From contig NC_092034.1 of the NCBI RefSeq assembly GCF_042242105.1, positions 17,910,644 through 17,974,643 on the forward strand: a DNA stretch of 64,000 nt. The letters run 5' to 3'. A program made the position numbers and the translations under genes. Under the pieces are notes generated by a model that was not told the DNA's origin, did not search any database, and was given only the letters and a program-made list of their open reading frames with translations. Positions 37,347 to 49,066 of this stretch are shown here, piece after piece; position 1 is the stretch's first letter; every line of letters begins with the position of its first letter. This DNA comes from Pempheris klunzingeri. Its lineage: Eukaryota; Chordata; Actinopteri; Acropomatiformes; Pempheridae.

Positions 37347-39034
37347 CATCATGACACATCATCCACTGTAACAGGAAACAGGAGTCAGCAGCAGCCAATT
37401 TCCGATCGTTTGATGTGTTTTTCAATAAAATGACATTTATATTCATATGCAGCTTACACCCGTGCCATAAACATCCATTGTTGTGCCTTAATATCAGTTT
37501 ATCACAAGTTCAACAGTAGCATAATGTTTGTAAGTTAGTACCTTCTTTCAAAGGGTGCCATCTTGTTTCTTGATTGTTTTGCTGTCATGTTGTGACTCAA
37601 AAAATGAGCAAGTCAAACTGCTGAAGCCTCTTAAACAAGTAACGAAGTGAGCTTGGCTCAGTAGATAAAGGAATTTCCACTGAGAATGGAGGGGACATGC
37701 CTATCAATTTTCAAAATCCTGTTTTTGTCTAGAATTTAACAAACTATTAAAGATAACATAGAAAAGAGGTGGAAAATGGTCTTATTTATCACCCACTCAA
37801 CACTTCTGAGACACACCTAATTTGTCGCTAAGGTGATGAACCAATACAACTGTCCTGACTTTGTAAGAGTTTCCAGTATCTTTATGAGAGTAGGACTTCC
37901 ACGCATGCAACTGACTCATGTCGATCATGATATCTTTTTACGATTCATGTCCACCCAGCGCCTACAGAGCAGTCGAGGTTAAAGGTTATTTTGTTTCTAT
38001 ATGCCTCTCTCACTGGTGAAAACTATTTATTCATCGTTCAAGTGATTTAAAAATGATGCACTGTATTTGAATTTCATGTTTAGTTGGTCAGTCGGCTATG
38101 CTGGATGTAATCTAAAGAGCTTCACTGTACGACTGAGAATGTCCAAGCACTTTGCACTCATACTTGTTCAAACATCAGAAAGGACACAATGCGACCGCTT
38201 GCCATTTATTACACCCATATGACTCAAAGAAAGTCAAACCTTCAGAAAAGCTCTAAAGATCAGATCAGAACAGAAAAAGAAAGAACATTCTTGCGGTGGC
38301 GCGATCAGACAAAGCTTTCTATACACCCTTTTTTCAAACACAGACTGAACTCTGCTGAGTCCCCTGCCTGGATTAACCAACTAAGCAAAGCAGGCAACTG
38401 CCCCTGGGCCCCAGACCCTGAGGGTCCATGGTTTAATGGCTGGTTTGTGGTCATTTGATTCACTTTCATATTCAAAAGTAAATACATAAAGTTGTTCGTT
38501 CCCATATTTTCAGTCTTTTTCAGTCTTGTGTCCCAGCTTTAGACAATACACACCTGTAGTGTAAAGGCCTCCGCTGCTTCAAACAAGCAAGATCTGAGAC
38601 CTTAAAGGTAGGGGTGCCCAATACGTCGATCTCGTAACATTAAAAAAAAAAAAGATTTTAGTCCATCATCTATCATCCCTAATTAGGACTAAGCAGTTAA
38701 GATTGAATGTATGTATCCTCCTTGATTGACGTACAGGGCGGCCGGTCTGAGATCTCTTCTCTGGTACGGGTCACGGGCAGGGACATGCACGGTCAAACGC
38801 GTAGCTATAAACCCCAGGTTTCCTCCTGTTAAGGAGGAGTTCTTCCTCCCACCGTTGCCTAATACACTGTTGCCCATAAAGTTGAAATAATTGTTCAATA
38901 CCCCCAATTTAGTTAAAGCCTGAATACACCGTTTGCAAAGGTTCATTGTGGTTTAAGATTCACTGTGATCTGTTTGGAAGAGTTTGATCAATAAAGTTGA
39001 GAAGATATTCACTTTATTTATCAAGAATAAATCA
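37347..39034. other. Intergenic DNA, minor repeat fragments
   Basis: No gene was recognised. Near 38610-38636 is 'gggtgcccaatacgtcgatc', the edge of another common fish transposon. From about 38755 to 39000 there is a LINE-like 3' UTR with an 'aggaggagttcttcctccca' block. Confidence 0.5.
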
Positions 39035-39152
39035 TCCTTAATCCTTAATGTTGAATTCCTGAATCGTTGAGTCTCTCTCTAATTAAAGAGTTTGGTCTAA
39101 ACCTGCTCTTTATGGAAGTGTCTTGAGATAAAGCTGTTATGAATTGGCGCTC

Positions 39153-39184
<32 letters not shown>

Positions 39185-39185
39185 A
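39035..39185 (+). repeat. LINE 3'-UTR repeat, copy B, (GATT)n tail
   Basis: It matches copy A from 'taatgttgaattcctgaatc' to 'aaataaagattgattgattg'. The tail is at 39168-39185. Confidence 0.8.
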
Positions 39186-39400
39186 TTTATATCTGCAAGT
39201 CATCAGAGGAAGGTAGTGACCACAAATGTGCTGAATGTTCCAGTTACTCTTGTCACTTGTGTGCAGTGTTAAATGTTCCATCACTGTTGGTCACCTATGT
39301 GCATTACTGCTGTCAGTCTTTATGTGTAATACCAAGGGTTACATTAGCTGTAGTTATGCAGAGTACTCTAACATATACTGTATATATAAAGTATACTCAG

Positions 39401-41063
39401 TATATACACTCCCCTCCAAAAGTATTGGAACAGTGAGGCCAGTTCCTTTATTTTTGCTGTAGACTGAAAACATTTGGGTTTGACATCAAAAGATGAATAT
39501 GAGACAAGAGATCAACATTTCAGCTTTTATTTCCAGGTATTTACATCTGGATCTGATACACAACTTAGAAGTTAGCATTATTTGTAACGGAACAGCAAAT
39601 TTTTAGGCGAGCAAAAGTATTGGGACAGATAGACTTAAAATAGATTAACGTGAAAAGACTTAATATTTAGTTGCAAATCCTTTGCTTGCAATAACTGCAT
39701 CAAGCCTGTGACCCATTGACATCACCAAACTTTTGCATTCTGCTTTTGTGATGCTTTTCCAGGCTTTCACCGCAGCCTCTTTCAGTTGTGGTTTGTTTTG
39801 GGGGGTTTCTCCCTTCAGTCTGCTCTTTAGCAGGTAAAATGCATGCTCTACAGGGTTGAAGTCTGGAGATTGACTTGGCCAGTCTAAAACCTCCCACTTC
39901 TTGCCCCTGATGAACTCCTTTGTTGTTTTGGCAGTGTGTTTTGAATCATTATCTTGCTGCACCATGAAGGATCTCCCAATCAGTTTGGTTGCATCTTTCT
40001 TTAAATTGGCAGACAAAATGTTTCTGTAGACTTCTGAGTTCATTTTGCTGCTGCCATCATGTGTTACATCATCAATGAAGATGAATGAGCCCATCCCAGA
40101 AGAAGCCATGCAAGCCCAAGCCATGACATTACCTCCACTGTTTCACAGATGAGCTTGTATGTTTGGGATCATGAGCAGATCCTCTCTTTCTCCAAACTTT
40201 AGCCTTTCCATCACTTTGGTAAAGGTTCATCTTTGTCTCATCAGTCCATAAAACTTTGTCCCAGAATTTTTAGGCTTGTCTCTGGACTTTTTGGCAAATT
40301 CCAGCCTGGCCTTCCTATTCTTCTTGCTAATGAGTGGTTTGCATCTTCTGGTGTGGCCTCTGTACTTTTGTTCATGAAGTCTTCTGCGAACAGTAGACTG
40401 TGACACCTTCTCTCCTGCTCTCTGGAGGTTGATGCTGATGTCAACAGTTGTTTTAGGGTCTTTCTTTACAGCTCTCACAATGTCTGTGTCATCAACTGCT
40501 GCTGTTTTCCTTGGTCTACCTGTTCGACGTCTGTTACTTAGTACACCAGTGGTTTCTTTCTTCTTCAGGACATTCCAAATGGTAGTACTGGCTTTGGCCA
40601 ATGTTTGTGCAATGACTGTGATTGATTTTCCATCTTCTCTCAGCTTCACAATTGCTTGTTTTTCACCCATGGACAGCTCTCTGGTTTTCTTGTTGGTTAC
40701 GCCTCTAACTATAAATGCTGTCTGCACAGGCAAAACCCAAATCTGAGACTGAACGTAGACATTCAGCGCGATTTATTGTTTGAATAATCAATGTAATAGG
40801 ACACACCAGGGCAACAAAACACACCTGTCAGTCACATGTTCCAATACTTTTGCTCACATGAAAAATGGGTGGGTTCAAACAAAAGGTGCTAACTTCTAAG
40901 TTGTGTATCAGATCCAGATGTAAATACCTGGAAATAAAAGCTGAAATGTTGATCTCTTGTCTCATATTCATCTTTTGATGTCAAACCCAAATGTTTTCAG
41001 TCTACAGCAAAAATAAAGGAATTGGCCTCACTGTTCCAATACTTTTGGAGGGGAGTGTATATA
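39401..41063 (-). mobile_element. Tc1-family transposon with long inverted repeats
   Basis: About 1.66 kb. The two terminal inverted repeats, 39401-39577 and 40887-41063, are about 177 bp each and nearly identical, starting 'tatacactcccctccaaaag'. TA dinucleotides flank it, as expected for Tc1 insertion. The transposase gene lies between, on the minus strand. Near-identical ends suggest a fairly young insertion. The presence of similar elements at other sites in this genome is expected but not visible here. Confidence 0.92.
39660..40733 (-). pseudogene. Tc1-type transposase, frameshifted
   Basis: Two open frames, 40733-40227 and 40124-39660, cover most of a DDE transposase. The first holds the N-terminal paired-like DNA-binding region (helix-turn-helix ...IWNVLKKKETTGVLSNRR, GRPRKT box) and ends where the first catalytic region should begin. 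The region between them reads VLWTDETK in another frame. The second holds QQDNDSKHTA (second Asp) and SPDFNPVEHAFYLLKSRLK (Glu region). At least two frame breaks (about 40260 and 40140) make it non-functional. Confidence 0.9.
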
Positions 41064-43389
41064 GAAATAAATATATGTTTAACATTTTTAATGTAGGTGG
41101 ATCGTTTTGACCTGGTCATTTTAAAAGTAACATGCAAGCCGGGAAAGTGTGGGCCCCCCTGTTTAAAGTCAAAGTGTTTCATAACTGAAAACAAACTACT
41201 TGGTTCAGTTTAGCAAGAAATTATGGTTTGGGTTAAAATAAGGATTTAGTTACAATAGTTAAGTTCCATTTTTGGTTTCACACAAGAAACAAAGCCCATT
41301 CTCTTGGGTGACGCTTAAGTGTCTCACACAGATGCTAAACTTTGCCTTATTTGTCAGGATGACATGCCTTGTGATAGTATTTGACATCCTAGGAATGAGA
41401 GCAGTCTGGGAAGCACACTGTCAGTTCAGTCTGATCAGTCTGTCCTTGTTTTTTTGTCTGCCCACATCTCTTTCACTCCTTTTCCCTCTTCCTCTTTCTT
41501 TTGTTAGTCAGATACAGGAACGTATCCACATCCTCCAAAGACCTGGAACAGGAGACTGACACATCAGTAGCAAACTGTCTGAGAATGTTTAGCCTGATTC
41601 TTTCCCACAATAGTTTTAGATGGTTCCTGTTGCCCTGGACTTACTGTATGTGAGCTCTTCCTCATCCATCCCATTTTGTTTGCACTGTAATCTGCCATCT
41701 TCCTCCTTAACCTCTCATCTGTGACTCAGTCAGTCAATCAATCAGGATGACGTTTGATGATGTTTGTGGCCCTGCTGAGACATCGGGCCAAGGAAATGTC
41801 CTCAATGCCAGGGAGTGCTCAATGCCAACCAATGATGCGTTGGGCCGTCTTGATGACCTTAATGACCGTCTGAATGGCAGTTAACATACCATGCTGTGAT
41901 GCAGTACGCAAGCACACCCTCCACTGTGCATCTGTAAAAGTCAATCAATCTTTATTTTCTTTATTTAGTATTATCTAAGGATTTTTAATAGTTTAGATAG
42001 AGCAGCTGCTAAGATTTGAACATTCATGGTGACGACATCACTGACCATTTTTTTAATATTCTTTTTATTGAGTTTTATGGTATGTGCAAATAATAATAAT
42101 AGTAATAAGAAGAAGAATAAACTAAAAAACAAGCAAACAGGAAGGCAAGAACAAAAACAAAACAATCCCACCCACCACAAAACTAACTTCATGCGCTGCA
42201 ATACAATATACAGAGTTTTACAGAAATAAATGCAACCACATATACTTATCAGACAGTATTTAAAAAAAAAAAAAAACATTGCATCCTTCAGTGAGATACT
42301 GAATTATTATGCTATGGAGCTACAGTAGAGTTTTTGTAGAAAAGTATGCAGAGGTGTCCAGAGTCTCCAAAATTTTTCTGATTTGTCATTCAGATCGTGG
42401 GTCAATTTTTCCAAAGGAAGAAGATCACTGGCCATTTTGCTAACCACTTTACCGGCATGCTATCAACCTTTGAGTTCATATGGCACACTGCCAGGCCTAG
42501 CCTCATCATAATCAGGGTCACACCCTTAACCTGGTATTTCTAAAGCTTTAAATACAGTATATCCTATAGATCGTACAAAAGGTAGTTTCTGATAAATAAA
42601 AGTATCTTGGAGGAGTGTGGAAAAGAGTGAGGACACTACAAAAGAAGCTGGTCTGTGCACACACCGGATTTTTTACTGTAACAAAGCAAGGTCTTCATTT
42701 CTACTTGTAGTGCTCACATCCAAGACTGAAACATCCACTCCCTTATTCTGTTACAGCTCCTGACAGTTCCACATATATCACACACTTATTCTCACATAGT
42801 CCCAACTTGATAATCTGAAACTCAAAAATTGCTCAAAGGTGCAGACAACACATAGTGAGTAGAGTGGCCAAGTTAACTTTAGTTTTAGCTATAGACACGT
42901 CAACATATATGATATAATGATGTACACTCTGACAACCTACACTGAAATAGAGTGTTCATGCGTATCCAAGCAATGTGTAGTAAATAGAAAATGATTTTAC
43001 AGCACAGATAGTAACTAGGCTGTATCAGGCTGGATGGAAGAGGAGGCTCAGGGAGGGGTCTGTGTGGCCCGGCATGATAGAGTGATAAACAACAGTCAGC
43101 CCACCGACGAGCACAACCCCCCTTAAATATCCTCCTCCATCAGTGGGGGAGGTCACTACACACTTATACACACTATTTGGCCAAATTAATATCTACACAT
43201 TATACAGGTGAAAATATACTCATCACCAAATACTTTTTACTTTAATATTTGATGACGCTTTAAATTACGGCTGCAATTTGTTACTTCATCAGTTATTCAT
43301 AAACCTTCATATTAAGCCCTGTGTTTCATATCCAGGTGCTAAACTGAGTACAAAATACAGACAGCTCTGACTTTTCCCACTGTGTCTTG

Positions 43390-43420
<31 letters not shown>

Positions 43421-43765
43421 TTTGTACATCTATTTTTGTCCTTAAAACTGTGGTGTGGGGACATTTTTACCAAGTGAAGACATTTTGTTTGTCACATCAT
43501 CATTGTCACATTTGTTACAACTTAGTTTTACGGTTAGAGTAGATTCAGTTTAGGCTCAGAGCTAGAATTAAGAATTGAGAGGATATATTTTGTTATTAAG
43601 GTCATCACAAGCTTAGAAATACAGATATGTCCTTAATCAAATTTACCAATCTAGTTCTGACAGGTGATTTTCTAAGTGTGCTAAAAACAAACAAACTGGA
43701 GGCTTCCTGGAGGCAGAGGGGGAAATGATTTGCAGTAATAGATGATTTCATGTTAGCAAGCAACA
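41064..43765. other. Intergenic DNA upstream of the zonadhesin-like gene
   Basis: No gene was recognised. About 42045-42300 looks like a LINE 3' end on the minus strand ('ttttattgagttttatggta' at its plus-strand start, with A-rich words). At 43388-43420 is a (GT)n tract followed to about 43640 by a repeat also seen at 49040-49350 and 62110-62400. The rest shows nothing recognisable. Confidence 0.5.
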
Positions 43766-44040
43766 TGAACAATCAATCAATCTTTATTTATATAGCGCCA
43801 AATCACAACAGTGTTATCTCAAGACACTTTCCACAAAGAGCAGGTCTAGACCAAACTCTTTAATTAGAGAGAGACCCAATGAGTCAGGAATTCAACATTA
43901 AGGATTCAAGAATTCCCACATGAGCAAGCATCAGATGTTATATTGAGCAACAGTGGCAAGGAAAAACTCCCCTTTAACGGGAAGAAACCTCGAACAGACC
44001 CAGACTCAATGTTGGGCGGCTTCTGTAGGGAACAGGATGG
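43766..44040 (-). repeat. LINE 3'-UTR repeat, copy C
   Basis: It begins in plus coordinates with the tail 'caatcaatcaatctttattt', then matches copy A reversed, through 'gggaagaaacctcgaacaga'. Confidence 0.8.
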
Positions 44041-44280
44041 TCCTTTAAGGCAGTGATCAGATTAGAACATTTGTCCCCATTTTATAGATAAAGCTCGGCA
44101 GTGAGTGTCACTGCTGATGTCGTGAGCCAGAGATCAAACTGCACATGGAATATTCAGTCAGTCTGGTTGCTATGGAAAACAAAGTTACACAACAATTTGA
44201 TTTCTGTTTAAAGAGCACAAAAGTGGCTGAAAATAATGCTGAATGCTGAAAATATAGAAGACACAAGACAAGATGGCCAA

Positions 44281-44281
44281 G

Positions 44282-44337
<56 letters not shown>

Positions 44338-44480
44338 CAGCACCAATTCATAACAGCATTATCTCCAGACTCTTTCCATAAAGAGCAGGTCTAGACCAAA
44401 CTCTTTAATTAGAGAGAGACCCAACGATTCAGGAATTCAACATTAAGGATTCAAGAATCCCCACATGAGCAGCATCAGAA
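44281..44480 (-). repeat. LINE 3'-UTR repeat, copy D, long (AATC)n tail
   Basis: It has about 11 AATC units (44282-44327), then 'tttatttatacagcaccaat', ending near 44480 in 'cccacatgagcagcatcaga'. It is a short 5'-truncated copy of the same repeat as copy C. Confidence 0.8.
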
Positions 44481-44879
44481 GTCAGAAGCCTTATAATTTA
44501 CTATTATTGATTATTAATTAAATGCTGCATGGTGCACATCCTTTTCCCCACCATCACCTACACACATGTATCAATACACAGTACATGCCAAAAAGGTGTG
44601 GCCATGTGATCAAAGTATTCTATTTGTTACACAATCATCTCTATAATGTCTCACAGTGCAAGTTTTTATTTGTGATATAGTGTTTGATGGGCATCCCCAC
44701 CCACCATGTGAACTGCTCAGAGGTCAAAAAACACACACACACACACACAACCAAAGAGAACACACCCTGCCCCTATCACTCACAGTTATTCATTTACACA
44801 TTTTGCAACATTAGGTGATGCATTCAGTATTCACACCCACCTGGTCTCCATGCAGCACCCCCCTGACCATCCTGGGCCT

Positions 44880-44888
44880 TTATATAAA
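44880..44888 (+). promoter_or_regulatory. TATA box of the zonadhesin-like gene
   Basis: TTATATAAAG lies about 52 nt before the ATG at 44940, giving an expected transcript start near 44910 and a 5' UTR of about 30 nt. The ATG context (AGCCATGG) is strong. Confidence 0.7.
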
Positions 44889-44939
44889 GTCCCGTGCTCT
44901 GTCCCTCTGCCTTTTTCTCCTGCTAACTAACAGTTAGCC

Positions 44940-46251
44940 ATGGATACTTTAAAGTTTTTAATCCTGCTCTTATGGATGTGTGGCTGTAGGGCAGGAGGAC
45001 GGGCACAGCCCAGGTGAGTCCATCACAACAAATTAAAAAAATAATCAAAGTTTTCATCATCAATAAATCATTTAAAAAATCTTTTTTAATGATTTAACTT
45101 ATGAATTGATGGACAGCATTAGCTCAGCCCAAGCCAACAAATCAATGATTTTATTAAATCAGTTGTCAATTTAGAATAAGACAATAAGTAATTAATCTGT
45201 TAAGCCGCTAATTACTAATTGCATATATCCTTGCTCTCACTATTGACATTATGGTGATTCTATTTACTTGAATTGTATCCCTATAATATTACTGCAGTTA
45301 TATAATATTATGGTATTAGGGGTACTTGGATTCATTGACTCAGTATTTGTAAAAACCTTCTCATTTCTATATAAGTTGTTAATATCATGTGCACGCATAG
45401 AGTGTTGTTCCCTCTCAGAGGTTCCAGACCATCAGGCTGGTAACTGCTGTTTTTTTTGTATCAGAGGGAATTCTTAATTGAATCAATTAATTAATTGAAT
45501 TGATTAAATTCCTATACCGAGTACCTCAAGTAAGAATGAGTTTATGGGGACTATGTTGGGTTTAATGAGACTTTTATCTGGCACCATCTGATGCTTCTAA
45601 CCCAATACACCTGAAATATTTGACTACAGGATTATTACAGCTATGTAGTAAGAGCCTTATTAATCCACATCTTTAATTATTGTTTGTTTGTTCTTTTATT
45701 TAGTTACTCTCTCCTACTTCAGTTAAACCCTGCTATCACACAGATCACAGACGGTTTCCCATCTGACAATTGCAGATACATTTGTGAATTCTGCAGGTCT
45801 CTCATACATGGCTCACAGTCATGCTGTTTGCTTTGATACGTTGAACCTGTTCAAATTAACGATAGAGATAGTAGCTCCTGTTGCTAATTGCAGCTTTGAT
45901 GAAACAGGCATTTGCTTTTGTTGGGTCACCCTTTACATAGGATTGTTATGTAACAGCAGGTAAGTGGTCGCATTTAGTTCCCTCTTCTGTAAACACACAA
46001 TAATGTCAACTGCAGTATAAATGAGAGGGATTTAGATGAATCTACACTTTACATTTCAGCCACATTTTATATATATATTATATATATTATATCATACAAC
46101 CATGTTAAATAATTCATCAGAATGGGATATCGAAGTCCTCGCTGATGACCTTTTCACTTCATCTTTACTTGACTATAACATGGTTAACATTCATTAACAT
46201 TCCGTTGTCTTTCTCTCTTTGACAGGCTTCAGAAAACGCACAGAGAAGACG
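44940..46251 (+). other. zan: zan exons 1-2: signal peptide
   Basis: Exon 1 (44940-45013) encodes [16 protein letters not shown]..., a hydrophobic leader with likely cleavage near residue 19-23. Exon 2 (46226-46251) is only 26 nt and leads into the first MAM domain. The 1.2-kb intron between them is AT-rich with no gene. Confidence 0.85.
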
Positions 46252-49033
46252 GTAGGCTGGATTTCATCATCCAATAAATAGCACACATTCATGCACTGAA
46301 ACACGCACATTCATTTAAGTTTATATTGTGCTAATATGGTGCATATTCCCAAGTAGATCTAGTTAGTTTATTTAAAGATTCATTGTAAATACAGTACAAG
46401 GTAGTGGTGGCTGGTCTCCAAAGGGGCCCACACCTAATATACCTGCTCACAGTCACACATTTATTTTGCACTTTACCTGTTGAGATTGTTGATCTTAGTG
46501 CTGAGACAGCACTGCTAACACCTGAGCCACTAAGAATATTCATAATCCAGTAAGTCAGTCAGAAGAATCATTTCAATGACACAAACTGAATCTTGCCAAT
46601 AGCTACATTTAATGTATTTATTACTATTGTTTTGGTGGTAAAATGTTATTACATTTCTATTCTTAATGAGCAATATCCATTTGTTGATGTGCCTGCGTTG
46701 TGTTTGTGTTTCCCCAGCAGTAGTGCTGACCTCCTGCAACTTTAACCAGGACAGTGACCCATTCTGCAGGTTCAGTCAGGACACCACAGACAACAGTGAC
46801 TGGACGAGACACAGAGGTCAAACCCCGACACCTGGAACTGGTCCCAATGGAGACTACCCTGATGGAAGTCAGTCCTCAATGCATGGTTTATTTGAAAGCT
46901 TTCAATTAATTTCTGTGAAATTAGATCAGCATTTATTGCATCAGGCCATGGATGAGATGATTAAAGTGCTAGATTGGAATTAAATTCTCACTCATGATAA
47001 ACACACATCTTCCTTTTGTCTCGATCTGTCTGCAGAGGGTTTCTACGTCTACCATGAGTGTGACAATGTGTCTAATGGACAGAATGCTCGTCTGCTGAGC
47101 CCTGTCCTCTCATCATCGGCCTCTCAAATCTGTGTCCAGTTTCGATACTACATGTATGGCTCAGACAATCAGAATACGTTGAAGGTCCTGGCCAAAACAT
47201 CCAGCGGTGAGGCCGAGGTCTGGAAGAAGACCGGTGTACAGAGTCCATCCTGGCTGAAGGGCTCTGTCACCATGTCAAAACCCAGCAGCCAGAGCATCAC
47301 GGTGAGTGTTACTGTAGCAGGTCACTGGAGATGCTGCTTTAACAAGAAAAAGTGGGGCCTGGCAACTAAAATCCAGTCTTATTGGTTATGATGTATCCAT
47401 ATTCAAAATGTACCATTAAAGTCTACTGACAGGTGCGTTGTATTAAAAACCTTTTCAAGGAACCAAAGAATCCTGAATGTTGTCAGCCCCTTGAAATTAA
47501 ATAGTTATAACTGAAACAATTCATCCTGACATCAAGTTTTTATAATATACTTTTCCAGTTCATTTGCCTATTATTGCGCTGAAACTGGTGTTCACTAAAA
47601 AACATCAGAGTTGGAGAAATGAATGAGAAATACAACCAACTTAGTGTACATACTCATAACTGCTTATTCAGTCTTTTTTGGTATTGATGGCCAAATGTTT
47701 ACAGAGGCATTTACACCATCCAAGCACCATCCACCATGTTTAAAGGATAACTCGTTCTATTTTTAAATGTGGGCCAAATCAAAGTAGGTCCACTAAAAGT
47801 GTTTCTTTATGCCACTGACAGGCTCAGATTGTTAATATAAGTGTATGACAACATCAGGGAAAGGACCCCTACAAAGATAGACCTGTACAATCCTTTATGT
47901 TTAACCAGAGAGAGCTGTTATATTGCACTGTTCAAAATAACTTGACTACACTGACAGAGACAGAACATGTGAGTGGCTGCTCTACTGCTGCCTCAATCTT
48001 TTGGTTTGCTTGTGTTATTGTGTGTCACACAACTACTGTGTTGGGCCCAACCTAACCCTTGACAACACCAAAGTTACACAATAACACAAACATACTAACT
48101 GACCGAGACAGCGGTAGACCTGCAACTCCCATGTAAAATTGTTGTTTTTGTCAATGGAGTCTGGTGGCTTTGAACCAAGTGATATAATTTGATAAACTGC
48201 TAAGATTTTATTTGATAAACAAGCACTTTTGATGGACATTCTCTGATTTGGTGCAATTGCCAGCAAGGATTTCATTACAGCCATTGTGGCTCCTTCGCCA
48301 CCCACTCTCAGCTGCCAGCTGCCAGCCCTGGTTTAAAAATGCTAGAATTATTCTTTAACCTGATGAAAACGTTTGGCCGGCGGGTGAGCATGGTCTTTAG
48401 ACGCTCTAGAGGGCTCGGTCTCGAAGCAAGAGTAAAACATGGGTATCATATGAAACAAGACGAACTCCAATCACATAACTAGCTTGTCGCCAAAGGGGCT
48501 CCAAAGTCAGGCAAAATTTTGGTGAGAAAAACTAGCATAGCCATTTTCAAAGGGGTCCATTGACCTCTGGCTCCAAGATACATATTGTGTGTATAGAGTA
48601 AAAAAAGCGTTCGTATGGGTCTATATAGTGGAGGCCTATGGAAGTGACAATGATGACTGTAAGCAAAAATGCCAATGTACTAATGCACTGGCGAATAATT
48701 TCTGTTCTATCAAATCGCTGTTACACTCTGAAAACTGAAAAACTAAAAAATATAAATAGTTCAAATAACTTCTGGAGTATTAAGAAATATTTTGTTTATG
48801 TCTCTACAGTCAATATTGTTTTGGATCAACATATTCTGTGTCTTTAGTTAGTTATTGATGAAAAACATCTGATTTTATGTTTTGTTCTGTTTTTCACGTG
48901 GCACAATTTCCTGTTTTCTCTCTGTGTCTATAGGTTGTGTTCGAGGCTCAGCGAGGCTTCAGTGCTTCCTGTGACTCAGCTCTGGACAACATTGTCATTA
49001 CTGAGGGAGCATGTCCCTGTGAGTACATATACA

Positions 49034-49066
<33 letters not shown>

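Noticed and set aside
32683-37360. 8-bp target duplication for the outer hAT ends
   Set aside because: The flanks (…gatgacat before 32698 and catcatga… after 37346) are only loosely similar, so I do not claim a duplication.
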